Shown here: one piece after another, positions 49,796 through 58,322 of the stretch
Layout: the number at the start of each line of letters is the position of its first letter
How positions within the stretch are numbered: the stretch's first letter is position 1
Source: JAWLDA01 sp041686855
GTDB lineage: Bacteria; Bacillota; Limnochordia; DTU080; RSA5
Length of the DNA stretch: 64,000 nucleotides
Assembly: GCA_041686855.1 (NCBI GenBank)
Contig: JAWLDA010000011.1
Location: 77,288-141,287 of the forward strand
Reading direction: 5' to 3'
Made by a program: the position numbers and the translations under genes
Notes under the pieces: generated by a model
What the model was told of the DNA's origin: nothing
What the model saw: the letters and a program-made list of their open reading frames with translations, nothing else
The model's database searches: none

Positions 49796-51082
49796 ATGCA
49801 GATAAGAGCGTGGCGCCACCGACGACTTCTTCCGACGTTAACGTACTCTCTGCTTGTCGTGCTCGTCTTGGCCGCATCCGCCGGCGCAGCGCCGGTGGAA
49901 GTTAGCATCATGATGCACACGGGCTATCAGAATGGATTCGAAGCGCTCGTCGAGGAGTTCAACAGCTCTCAAGAGCAGGTAGAGGTTGTCCTGCGTCCCA
50001 TCGCCGGTGACCGAAACATCCTCGAAAATTTCATCGTCCAATCGGCGGCCGGGACCGGGCCCGACATCGTCTGGCACTTTGAGGCGCCGCAATTTGCCTC
50101 GTCCGGTCTCATTGCGGACCTCACACCGTACCTCGAGCGGGACGGCCTGGGTGAGGCCTACCTCGCCGACTTCCTACCTGGACTGGTCGACCGCTACCGC
50201 TACGAGGGCGGATTCTACGCTATTCCCTTTGGTCTCAACATCGGCATGGCTGTCTTTTACAACGCCGATCTCGTTCGAGAGGCCGGTCTCCCTGAGCCCG
50301 AGGACGGTTGGAATTGGCAAACTTTCCGCACCTACGTCCAGCGCCTCACCCGCGAAGACTCCTCCGGGGAACTGATCCGCGGTGGATTTACTTACAGCAA
50401 CGAGTTCGTCTTCCCCTGGGTCCTACAAAACGGCGCTCGCGCGTACGACGATGAGACCAACCAGTGGTTGCCCGACAGGGATCTCACGCTCGAGGCTGTA
50501 GAGATGGCAGTCGATATGGAGATGCTCGAGGGGAGTGTACCCGGGAAGAACTTTATCACCCAGGGGTATGCGATGCTCGGCAGCGGTAACTACGGCGTGC
50601 AATTCTTGGGGAACGACGGCTATAACTTCGGCGACTTCGAGCTCAAGAGCGTGCACTGGCCCACGAACCGCGGGGATCGAGGCATCTTTAACGGCGGGTA
50701 CGGGCTCCACCTCGCCGCGACCGGAAACGAGGAGAAGATGGATGCGGCCTGGTCATTCATCAAGTGGGCGGCTCAGACTCCGCAACAACTGAAGTACGTC
50801 GGCATCACGCGTCAAGTGCCGACTACTCTCTCAGCGACGCAGTCGCCGGAGTTTAGCGCTCTCCTCGATGAGGCGCAACCGTTGCGGACGTTTATTGACG
50901 AGGCCATCTTGTACGGCGTGGCGCAACCCAACCCGATCGGCTACTCCGACTTCCTGACACAAATCCTGTATCCACGACTCCGCTCCGCGTTCCAGGGCGA
51001 CATCTCACCCAATGAAGCGCTCCTGCAGATTTACAACGACACCGAAGCGTACTACAGCGAACTCGACGTCGCGCCGCATTAA
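49796..51082 (+). CDS. ABC sugar-transport substrate-binding protein
   Basis: A 428-residue extracellular solute-binding protein of family 1. Signal peptide (LTYSLLVVLVLAASAGAAP) without a clear lipobox cysteine. Typical blocks: FEALVEEFNSSQEQVEVVLR, GTGPDIVWHFEAPQFASSGL, GFYAIPFGLNIGMAVFYNAD, WNWQTFRTYVQRLTRED and GGYGLHLAATGNEEKMDAAW. It follows the glycosidase by 50 bases. No permease or ATPase gene follows; a strong terminator ends the unit, so the protein must use a transporter encoded elsewhere. Confidence 0.9.
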   Translation: MQIRAWRHRRLLPTLTYSLLVVLVLAASAGAAPVEVSIMMHTGYQNGFEALVEEFNSSQEQVEVVLRPIAGDRNILENFIVQSAAGTGPDIVWHFEAPQFASSGLIADLTPYLERDGLGEAYLADFLPGLVDRYRYEGGFYAIPFGLNIGMAVFYNADLVREAGLPEPEDGWNWQTFRTYVQRLTREDSSGELIRGGFTYSNEFVFPWVLQNGARAYDDETNQWLPDRDLTLEAVEMAVDMEMLEGSVPGKNFITQGYAMLGSGNYGVQFLGNDGYNFGDFELKSVHWPTNRGDRGIFNGGYGLHLAATGNEEKMDAAWSFIKWAAQTPQQLKYVGITRQVPTTLSATQSPEFSALLDEAQPLRTFIDEAILYGVAQPNPIGYSDFLTQILYPRLRSAFQGDISPNEALLQIYNDTEAYYSELDVAPH

Positions 51083-51140
51083 GTTCCAACGACTTCGGTC
51101 GCGTCAAACATCATCAGCATCGAAAGACTCAGTAACTACC

Positions 51141-51177
51141 GGAGGCTGTCCCCTTGGACCGGGGACAGCCTCCTTTT
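51141..51177 (+). terminator. Strong intrinsic terminator
   Basis: Perfect 13-bp stem GGAGGCTGTCCCC/GGGGACAGCCTCC with a 7-base loop, followed by TTTT. Ends the glycosidase and binding-protein transcript. Confidence 0.93.
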
Positions 51178-51299
51178 AAAAGCGGCCTATCTGGAGCTTT
51201 GTGCTTGGATCCTTGATTCGGTGTTGCCACACATACCCGCCGGTACGTATTGCTTGCGAGGAGGGCCAGACGTGGTGCCTCTCTTGCTAGTCATACGTA

Positions 51300-51500
51300 T
51301 CAGTTACTCTTGATTAACTCCCACCGGGCGGGGGTAAAACCGGCTTGGGATAGAGAAACAACGAGCGCATCCCAAGAGACGACAGCGCTGTCGCCAACGA
51401 CCACAAAATCCTTTGTCCAAAACGTGAAGCCGATCCGCGACGCATGAATCACAGCTTGCCCACAATCGTTTAATTCAAGCCGATCGATTACACGATGCAC
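51300..51500 (-). CDS. 66-residue hypothetical protein
   Basis: GTG 51500 with AAGGAG 11 bases before. The sequence looks protein-like (CGQAVIHASRIGFTFWTKDF, VVVGDSAVVSWDALVVSLSQ), beta-rich, without signal or membrane segment. No family recognised. It stands alone between a terminator and a small membrane-protein gene. The weak spacing keeps the confidence moderate. Confidence 0.5.
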   Translation of the reverse strand: MHRVIDRLELNDCGQAVIHASRIGFTFWTKDFVVVGDSAVVSWDALVVSLSQAGFTPARWELIKSN

Positions 51501-51670
51501 GGTTAGCCACGCTCCTTATAGGTTTTTGATTGTCGTGGCGCCTCCTCACTCCCTACACCTTCGGCTTTCGCCAAAGCGTAACTCCATTATATTACACAAT
51601 CCAAATCAATTCGAGTGGTGAGCATCGCGCGAACTTCTGCATACCCTGGCCGAAAAGGAGGTTCCTGACA

Positions 51671-51880
51671 ATGAGATCCCCTGCGCTACGCCTCTCATCC
51701 ATCATGGTGTTTGTCGGTTGGGTCCTTGTGCTCGGAGGCCTGTACGAGGTGTTCGACCTCCTCCACCGGGCCTGGACCTTTCCGTCCTCCAGCGCCCACT
51801 CGTTTATCCATAACTTACTGCACAATGCCTCGCTCCACATCGGCCTCGGCCTTGCGCTTTGGTCATTAGCGCGGCGCTAA
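51671..51880 (+). CDS. Small two-helix membrane protein
   Basis: 69 residues with AAGGAGG nine bases before ATG 51671. Two hydrophobic stretches, SSIMVFVGWVLVLGGLYEVF and NASLHIGLGLALWSLARR, separated by a His-containing loop (SAHSFIHNLLHNAS). Could sit in the cytoplasmic membrane with both ends inside. Convergent with the hexosaminidase gene, with 7 bases between stops. Function unknown. Confidence 0.65.
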   Translation: MRSPALRLSSIMVFVGWVLVLGGLYEVFDLLHRAWTFPSSSAHSFIHNLLHNASLHIGLGLALWSLARR

Positions 51881-51887
51881 CTGGGAC

Positions 51888-53483
51888 CTACACCGGCAGC
51901 TTTCCCCGAGGCGGCAGATCACCACTGAGGATTCGGGCCGCGGTGGCCAGCAGTACAGGCTCCTGCCCATACGTGACGAGCACACTCCAGGCATCGGGAA
52001 CTTTCATGTGCGCGTACGGATCGGCGACGGCGACGGCAACGACGGGTGTCGCCGTACCCAACGCCGCCGCCACAGCGGCGATCAATTCGGGGATCACTCG
52101 TTGAACGACGACCAGCGCCTGAGCCCCGCGCGCGGCAGCCGCCACGATCTGATCACGAGCATCGGGCGTCAACGTCTTCCGTTCTCGATGGTCGACGCCC
52201 TTTACCCGAAAGCCCTGCCGCCGTAGCTCTTCTTGAAGCTGTGTTCCCGGAGGTGGGTCGCCCGGCCCCCTCCAGCGACCAGCGCTGGAGACGTCGATTA
52301 CGAGGAGCTCCTTTGCGCGGGAGAGCGGCACAGCCTTACCGGGGTTACGGACCAGCGTGACTGCCTCATCGGCCACCGATTGTGCCACGCTTAGGTGGCG
52401 GCTTCCGCCCACTTCCTCTAACCGAGGCACACCGCCAGGATGCGCGCCGACCCTCTCCTTGAGGCGCAACACGCGCTCACAGGCTTCGTTAATGCGTTCC
52501 GTAGAGATGCGACCGTCCGCAACGGCCTCTGTCACGGCGTCAAGCGCCTCGATTTGGCTTTCGGCAGTGTGACTGATGGTGATCAAATCAGCCCCGGCTG
52601 CCACCGCTTGTACCGCGCTCTCGGCAAACGAGTACCGCTTTGCTACCGCGTGCATCTCCATACAGTCCGTCACAATCACGCCGTTAAAACCGAGCTCTTC
52701 ACGCAGGATGCGCGTGACATCCTTAGAGAGGGATCCGGGCGTATTCAGGTCGCCGACCACGCTGCGAAAGACGATATGCGCGGTCATCATACACCATACC
52801 CCGGCGGCAATGGCGCGCTTGAACGGAACGAGCTCCAGGGAGTCGAGGCGCGCCCGCTCATGTGCGATCACCGGCAAATCCAGGTGACTGTCCGTGTCGG
52901 TATCCCCGTGCCCCGGAAAGTGTTTGGCACAGGCGGCCACGCCGTGCGATTGATACCCCTCAATCGCCCCATCGCCCATCTGGGCAACCAGCGTCGGCGA
53001 CGCGCCAAAGGAGCGCAGCCCGATAATCGGGTTCTCCGGGTTATTGTTCACGTCGAGAACCGGCGCCAGATTAAAGTTGACTCCCTGTGCGAGCAGCTCG
53101 CGGGCGATACATGCGGCAACCTCTTGGGCCAGTTCGGGCGAGCGGGTGGCGCCCTGAGCCATATTCCCGGGAAACCGCGTGTTCCCCTCGGTCAGGCGCA
53201 CCACCCACCCACCCTCTTGATCAGCGGCGATTAAGAGCGGAGGACGCCCGGCCTCCGCGGCAAGCTGTTGTAACGCATGGGTCAAGTCGGCATTCTCTTC
53301 GGGTGAGCCCGCGTTTCGCTCAAAGACGATGAGACTGCCAACGCCCCGTTCCTGGATGAGCGTACGGACATGGGGCGAAACCTCCCGTCCATCGAAGCCC
53401 ATCAAAAAGAGCTGTCCCACCTGCTCCTCGAGTGAGAGACTTCCAGCGCTCCATTCCCGACGCACGCTCGTTTGAATGCCCAA
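51888..53483 (-). CDS. Beta-N-acetylhexosaminidase, GH3 (NagZ-like)
   Basis: About 531 residues; TTG 53483 lies nine bases after AAAGGTGG; the frame stays open further upstream, but that part overlaps the neighbour and does not look like protein. GH3 catalytic barrel: EQVGQLFLMGFDGREV, DQEGGWVVRLTEGNTRFPGN, the KHFPGHGDTDTDSHLDLP loop with the general acid-base Asp/His pair, and VIVTDCMEMHAV with the nucleophile Asp. The C-terminal 200 residues form a second domain as in longer GH3 enzymes. It removes terminal GlcNAc-type sugars from cell-wall or other glycans. No signal peptide. Confidence 0.92.
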   Translation of the reverse strand: MGIQTSVRREWSAGSLSLEEQVGQLFLMGFDGREVSPHVRTLIQERGVGSLIVFERNAGSPEENADLTHALQQLAAEAGRPPLLIAADQEGGWVVRLTEGNTRFPGNMAQGATRSPELAQEVAACIARELLAQGVNFNLAPVLDVNNNPENPIIGLRSFGASPTLVAQMGDGAIEGYQSHGVAACAKHFPGHGDTDTDSHLDLPVIAHERARLDSLELVPFKRAIAAGVWCMMTAHIVFRSVVGDLNTPGSLSKDVTRILREELGFNGVIVTDCMEMHAVAKRYSFAESAVQAVAAGADLITISHTAESQIEALDAVTEAVADGRISTERINEACERVLRLKERVGAHPGGVPRLEEVGGSRHLSVAQSVADEAVTLVRNPGKAVPLSRAKELLVIDVSSAGRWRGPGDPPPGTQLQEELRRQGFRVKGVDHRERKTLTPDARDQIVAAAARGAQALVVVQRVIPELIAAVAAALGTATPVVAVAVADPYAHMKVPDAWSVLVTYGQEPVLLATAARILSGDLPPRGKLPV

Positions 53484-53551
53484 ACCAGTCGGACCACCTT
53501 TCACGCAAAAACATCCATCTCGCGTTAGGGTGTCCAACACGTGCAAACGAC

Positions 53552-55201
53552 TTACCGCGTCACAACCGGTAAGTGAAGCGCCGTTCCGGTCCCCGGTCCG
53601 TGGATCACACTGTTTTGAACGACGACGGGCGCTACTCGGCTCCAAGGGGGCTCCATGGTATTGGTGTGGGTCTGAATTCGGGGGAAATCACTACTTGTGA
53701 TCGTTAGGAGAATGCGAGACCCCTTGGGGAAGACGTACGCCAACGATCCGAGTTCGATGCGAATCGGTGTGGCGGTCCCCGGAACGAGCGGCTTGGGCTC
53801 GCTCCAACTCTCACGATAGCGACAGCGCAATGAGCCAATCGCAAGGGAGATGACGCTCCCCTCGGCCTCCTGCACGCACAGCTTTACGATATAATCCGTG
53901 TCTTCTCCACTGCTCGCGATGTGTAGGTCGAGAGCGATCTCTCCCATCACCGTGATCGGCTCGGCCAGGCTCTCACTGCGGTACACCAAGACATCCGGTC
54001 GATCCAGGATCGGGCGCTGGTCCACAGGGCCAAGGTGATCCACGCCCCAGTAAATCGGTCCGCCCCGAGTCGGTACGGGGTCAGCAGGATCGTAACGGAA
54101 GGTGTCGGCTAACTGTCGCTGAGGTTCAGCGAGCGAGAGGGCGCCGTTCCCGGTGCTCATGTTAGCACTCCCATTCGAGTCAAGATGCCAGGATAGCAGG
54201 CTCGCCTCTGGCGGTGGCCACGCCGAAAGACGTTCCCAGCGATTAGGCCCCACGACGAACACCTTGACAGGCTGGAGCGCGCTGAATCCGTTATCGATCT
54301 CCTTTAAGTGATAATCAAAGAATTGCATCTCATGCACGAGGACCGAGATGTCCGCTTCAGGGGTGAAATCCCATGCGCCGTACGTGTGACCGGAGGTCTT
54401 GTGTCCCCACGGTCCTATCAACAGGCGCTGTCCACGGCGCGCCGCCTCGCTCGCCCCGTGCGCGCCGATGTTTTGGAACGATCGAATCGTGCCCCGAGTC
54501 AGGTGATCAAACCAACCGCCGACGTGATACCCAGGGACGCGCACGTGCGGATGCATGCGTGCTTGGTCAATCTCTTCCCAGTACTCATCGTAGCGGTCGA
54601 GTCGGCTCCACTTCTCAAGCGTCGGCGAGTTGATTCCCGCTCGGTCCGCGACGTCAGAGAGGGTGCGAGATTGGAAGAGACTGCTCCATTCAAAGTGATC
54701 GACGGACGGCTGCGTGCGTACCGTGGCGTGCTGCAGGAGCCACCGTATCATGTTGGCATGGGCAAAACATCCGTCGTAGCGAATCCAATCGTTGAACCAC
54801 GAGCCCGGCGTCACGGAGGGTGCCATGCAGCGAAGCGCTTCGTGTCCCCCGGACGCGGCGGGCACTTGGACGATCCCAGGGTAACTCCGCCCCCACAGGC
54901 CGATACGACCGTTGCACCACGATTGATTGGCAACCCAGTCGAGGAGCTTTTGTCCGTCGTTGGCTTCGTAGACTAAGGGCTCAAACACACCGTCAGAGTC
55001 GTATTTGCCACGGCAATCCTGGGCGACAAACGCATACCCGCGCCGGACAAACTGGGAGGCGATTCCCAACTGGCCTTTGCGATGGTATGGAGTCCGCATT
55101 ACGATGACGGGATGAGCGCCAGGGCCTTCGGGACGATACACGTCCGTCGCAAGTGTGATACCCGGTTCAACAGGAACCCTTTGATTCAACAAGACTCTCA
55201 A
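53552..55201 (-). CDS. CocE/NonD-family serine hydrolase (X-Pro dipeptidyl-peptidase S15-like)
   Basis: A 549-residue protein. Alpha/beta-hydrolase core: RPEGPGAHPVIVMRTPYHRK, FVAQDCRGKYDSDG, the nucleophile elbow GLWGRSYPGIVQ, YHVGGWFDHLTRGT with the aspartate, and LLIGPWGHKTSGHTYGAW with the catalytic His. The C-terminal jelly-roll (KLCVQEAEGSVISLAIGSLR) is typical. Such enzymes cleave esters, acyl groups or prolyl peptides. TTG 55201 with GGAGG eight bases upstream. It precedes the hexosaminidase gene. Confidence 0.92.
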   Translation of the reverse strand: MRVLLNQRVPVEPGITLATDVYRPEGPGAHPVIVMRTPYHRKGQLGIASQFVRRGYAFVAQDCRGKYDSDGVFEPLVYEANDGQKLLDWVANQSWCNGRIGLWGRSYPGIVQVPAASGGHEALRCMAPSVTPGSWFNDWIRYDGCFAHANMIRWLLQHATVRTQPSVDHFEWSSLFQSRTLSDVADRAGINSPTLEKWSRLDRYDEYWEEIDQARMHPHVRVPGYHVGGWFDHLTRGTIRSFQNIGAHGASEAARRGQRLLIGPWGHKTSGHTYGAWDFTPEADISVLVHEMQFFDYHLKEIDNGFSALQPVKVFVVGPNRWERLSAWPPPEASLLSWHLDSNGSANMSTGNGALSLAEPQRQLADTFRYDPADPVPTRGGPIYWGVDHLGPVDQRPILDRPDVLVYRSESLAEPITVMGEIALDLHIASSGEDTDYIVKLCVQEAEGSVISLAIGSLRCRYRESWSEPKPLVPGTATPIRIELGSLAYVFPKGSRILLTITSSDFPRIQTHTNTMEPPWSRVAPVVVQNSVIHGPGTGTALHLPVVTR

Positions 55202-55409
55202 TATTCATTCCTCCCAACATGGGGTACGCCCACGCGGTCTTGAAACCCTCCATGCTGGCTGTAGGGCATCCCTAGATCCATGAAACACAACCCTCAATTC
55301 TTAACACTTCGGAAACAAATTTGCCATATTTAAATGCTATAGTGATAAAAGAGACAGGGAATTGGCTCTAGAACTGCACCATTTGACTCGGAAAGGATTG
55401 GGGATTGCC

Positions 55410-55571
55410 ATGACCTTCTGCAGATTGTGTGACCAGCGAATTCGCTCACGTTTTGGGTACAAAAGAGGCCTCTGCGATCAGTGCCAGAATCGCATCGAGG
55501 ACCGCACGGAAGCCCGCCTCGTCATGCGAAATCGGCGCGGTCAGAGCGGCGGCCCCCGGGACGACTCTTAA
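55410..55571 (+). CDS. 53-residue zinc-ribbon protein
   Basis: ATG 55410. Two CxxC knuckles (CRLC and CDQC) 19 residues apart in a strongly basic protein (MTFCRLCDQRIRSRFGYKRG). The ribosome-binding site is weak (AAAGGATTGGGG). Such tiny ribbons usually bind nucleic acid or a protein partner. The 55,202-55,409 stretch before it holds no other gene that I can support. Confidence 0.5.
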   Translation: MTFCRLCDQRIRSRFGYKRGLCDQCQNRIEDRTEARLVMRNRRGQSGGPRDDS

Positions 55572-55635
55572 TCACTGACGAGCGCCTTTAGTCTTGGAAA
55601 CGTTTAAGGACCCTCTCTTCGCGCCTCTCATACAA

Positions 55636-55670
55636 CGACGAAGGACCGCCAGAAGGCAGTCCTTTCGTCG
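55636..55670. terminator. Hairpin after the zinc-ribbon gene
   Basis: CGACGAAGGAC, C, GCC, loop AGAA, GGC, A, GTCCTTTCGTCG: a long stem with one mismatch and one bulge. No T run follows, so termination is uncertain; it may also mark the end of the minus-strand neighbour. Confidence 0.5.
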
Positions 55671-55813
55671 TGTCCGTGCATGATTAGAGCGGGCAAACGA
55701 CGTTGTTAGGGGCGGGGAGTATTTTAGTTTTTGTCCCTTGCCACACTCCATTGAGATCAGTGTATGCGAAGGGGCTTCTCCCCGAAGTGACCCTTGTCAC
55801 ACCGTACCTGGGG

Positions 55814-56857
55814 CTACTTCGAGTTCACCCACATGCCGCGGTTCTCGATCGGGACGTCCACCGTAGCACCGCCGCGCAAGTGCGATTCGACCATCGCAAA
55901 CGAGAGTTCCATCCCGTTTTGAATCACGTCGATATTGCTCCTCCCGGGCTCTCCGGTCTCAATGGCACGAATCAGGTCGCGAATGATCGCCATCGTCGAA
56001 CTACGCCCCTCGAACGACGGGAACTCGACCTCCTCCGTTTGACGAGACTTTCCACCCAGGCTGCGCTGCACCGCATAGCGGGCAAAGTCGCCTGACGTGC
56101 GAATATACCCCTTCGTGCACGTAATCTCTGCTTCGCCGTACAGTAGATCCGTAAACACCAGCCTTGCGCCGTTCTCCAGCTGAATGACCGCTGAGACGAC
56201 TCCCGGATCCTTCTCCACTCGAACTTTGCCGTCGACTTCAACGATCTCAGGATCGCGCAGCGTCGCCTGCACTCGAGTCGCCTTGGCGTCGCCAAGGAGG
56301 TAGAGACCGACGTCGACAAAGTGCGAGCCTGTGTGAAAGACGTTTGTCGCGCCAAAGATGACTGCTCGTGGATCACCCAACTCGCCGGACTCGATTAACA
56401 TACGCGCCTTCTCGACACCGTTCCAATAACGCCGCATGGCGCCGTAAACAATCTGAACCTTGTTGCGCCGACATGCGTCGACGATGGCGTCGGTCTCCTC
56501 CGGCGACGCACACAGCGCCTTCTCGGAGTATATGCCCCGCACGCCGTTCTCTGCTGCAAAGAGAAGCGGCTCAGCTCGGTAGAGCGCCGGAACGGTGACG
56601 CTAACGATGTCGAGGTTCTCCTTTTCGATCATCTCCCGGTAGTCGGTGTACCGACTGGGAACCTCAAACCGGTCGCACCAGGAGTTTAGCTGTTCGGCGT
56701 TGATGTCCGCCGCCGCCACGATCTCCGTCTCGGGAACGGCCTTGTACGCCCCGGCGTGACCGTACGGCAGTTTAAAGTCGGGGTGGGAACCCGTGATCTC
56801 GTCGTCAATTGTGCCGGCCATTCGGCCACACCCAATAATCCCCACGCGATACGTCAA
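55814..56857 (-). CDS. Gfo/Idh/MocA-family oxidoreductase (paralog 4)
   Basis: About 347 residues from TTG 56857 (GGAGG ten bases before); ATG 56875 or 56893 are alternatives. YRVGIIGCGRMAGTIDDEIT has the dinucleotide motif, GIYSEKALCASPEETDAIVD the E-K lysine, and FHTGSHFVDVGLYLLGDAKA the substrate helix. The insert after the first strand (GSHPDFKLPYGHAGAYKAVP) is like that of paralog 3, so these two are close relatives. It probably lies in one operon with the 56,937 and 58,323 genes (gaps of 79 and 21 bases). Confidence 0.88.
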   Translation of the reverse strand: MTYRVGIIGCGRMAGTIDDEITGSHPDFKLPYGHAGAYKAVPETEIVAAADINAEQLNSWCDRFEVPSRYTDYREMIEKENLDIVSVTVPALYRAEPLLFAAENGVRGIYSEKALCASPEETDAIVDACRRNKVQIVYGAMRRYWNGVEKARMLIESGELGDPRAVIFGATNVFHTGSHFVDVGLYLLGDAKATRVQATLRDPEIVEVDGKVRVEKDPGVVSAVIQLENGARLVFTDLLYGEAEITCTKGYIRTSGDFARYAVQRSLGGKSRQTEEVEFPSFEGRSSTMAIIRDLIRAIETGEPGRSNIDVIQNGMELSFAMVESHLRGGATVDVPIENRGMWVNSK

Positions 56858-56936
56858 GTCAACAATTCCTCCCATGACCTGCAAAGACTTCAAGCCCGTC
56901 TCACCAAGTTTGACACACCGCGTACATGCCCCTCTT

Positions 56937-58301
56937 TTACAACACCGACTCGTCGGGCGGCGTATACGGACTGCTCATGGGATCCCACGCCTCGCCGCAA
57001 CGACGACTTATCACAGACCATTCCGCTGGGGTGAGGTTACCGTGGTGATGGTAAAGGAAGCGCCTCAGTCCCGCGCCCTGGGCCGCGTCCAAGAGGTGAT
57101 CGAGTTGAGCGGCGGTGATTGGGTCCCCGTTGTGGGGGGTCCGCCCTGCCTCCAGCCATGGCACGATCCGTTCAGGGTCGTCGACTGCCGCCAGCGCTTT
57201 GCGAGTCTCCTGGGCGACGATCTCTTTGAAAAACTCCGGTGTGAGGGCATGCTCGAGGTCGGCTCGGGATGATACTCCTGGGAAGCGCAGGCCAAAGAGG
57301 GCCTCGACGACGCTTAGGGCGTCTCGATCCGACAGCCCCGGATTCCACTCGACCAGGGTTTGCACGTAACGGTACACCGTACCCACCATGCCGTCGAAGC
57401 CCCTGTGCCAGAAGTAATGCTTGGGCAGGAGCGTGTCCATACACTCTGCCAGAGCAGGAAAATCGTAACCGCAAAGTGGCGCAAAGGCAGCCGAGCGCGG
57501 CCCAACACCCAGACGAATCGGCCGACTCATCACCTGGTCGAGCGTGGCGCGTACGCCACGAAAGTAGGCCGTGAGGGAGGCCTTGCGGAACGCGAGCCAA
57601 GCGAAAAGGTTCGGATCATCGCCTAAGAGTTGAATGGCGCCCAGGAGCCCCCCGTGTTCGCTGCGTCGCAAGGAGTTGGGCGAAAGTGTGTGCAGCCTCT
57701 CATACAGTCGGTCTTTGGCCTGTACCAGCGCCTCGTAATCGTAACCGAGTCGTCGACACAGGGGAGCGATCGATTCAGGCAGATCGTTAAAGATGTACGA
57801 GCGGTGATCCATGTGGTGGGGTGCGATTTCGTAACCCCACTCCGGCCCGTCCATCACGGCGCCGTCAACCATAGGATAGTGCTCAAGGGTATCGACCATC
57901 CGAGCGCAGGCGGCTGCCTGCCTTTGCTCGTCCGCAAGTATGTGACCCTCCCCTCCCGGTCCCGCGCCAACTGAGGGCTGGTAGATCCACAAAGACCAAC
58001 CACGCTCCTTGGCAGCGGTCAGCGCGTTCTCAAGCTTTCTGCGTTTCTCGGGGTCCGCCTCAGGCGGCGGGGGCGGAGTTACACCGAACCGTTGGTAGAC
58101 AGCCGGGTTTGGGTCGAACGTAGCAATCCCTCGGCCCGGCTTGAACCCGCGTGGGTGGCCGGGCAGCAGCTTGGCCGCCTCAAACTGCATCGGACCGATG
58201 ACAAGCCCGTCCACACCCCCTGCCTCCCACGCGTCAAAGAGGGCTTCGTGATCGTCCAAGATGTGTTCGATGTCGCGCATGACGTCCATCCACAACTGCA
58301 T
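56937..58301 (-). CDS. Possible TIM-barrel glycosidase-like protein
   Basis: A 454-residue protein, no signal peptide. MRDIEHILDDHEALFDAWEA, GVDGLVIGPMQFEAAKLLPG, RGWSLWIYQPSVGAGPGGEG, MVDGAVMDGPEWGYEIAPHH and FWHRGFDGMVGTVYRYVQTL give alternating strands ending in acidic residues, as in TIM-barrel glycoside hydrolases; PEWGYEI could hold a catalytic acid. I do not recognise a specific family. It lies between two dehydrogenase genes in one probable operon, so it may act on the same substrate. Confidence 0.65.
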   Translation of the reverse strand: MQLWMDVMRDIEHILDDHEALFDAWEAGGVDGLVIGPMQFEAAKLLPGHPRGFKPGRGIATFDPNPAVYQRFGVTPPPPPEADPEKRRKLENALTAAKERGWSLWIYQPSVGAGPGGEGHILADEQRQAAACARMVDTLEHYPMVDGAVMDGPEWGYEIAPHHMDHRSYIFNDLPESIAPLCRRLGYDYEALVQAKDRLYERLHTLSPNSLRRSEHGGLLGAIQLLGDDPNLFAWLAFRKASLTAYFRGVRATLDQVMSRPIRLGVGPRSAAFAPLCGYDFPALAECMDTLLPKHYFWHRGFDGMVGTVYRYVQTLVEWNPGLSDRDALSVVEALFGLRFPGVSSRADLEHALTPEFFKEIVAQETRKALAAVDDPERIVPWLEAGRTPHNGDPITAAQLDHLLDAAQGAGLRRFLYHHHGNLTPAEWSVISRRCGEAWDPMSSPYTPPDESVL

Positions 58302-58322
58302 AAACGCTTCCCCTCTCCTTTC

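Noticed and set aside
51100..51660. ABC permease genes expected after the binding protein
   Set aside because: Only a strong terminator, one 66-residue frame and a small membrane-protein gene are present.
52440..53234. Plus-strand frame of 264 codons opposite the GH3 gene
   Set aside because: Antisense to catalytic GH3 motifs; no start site.
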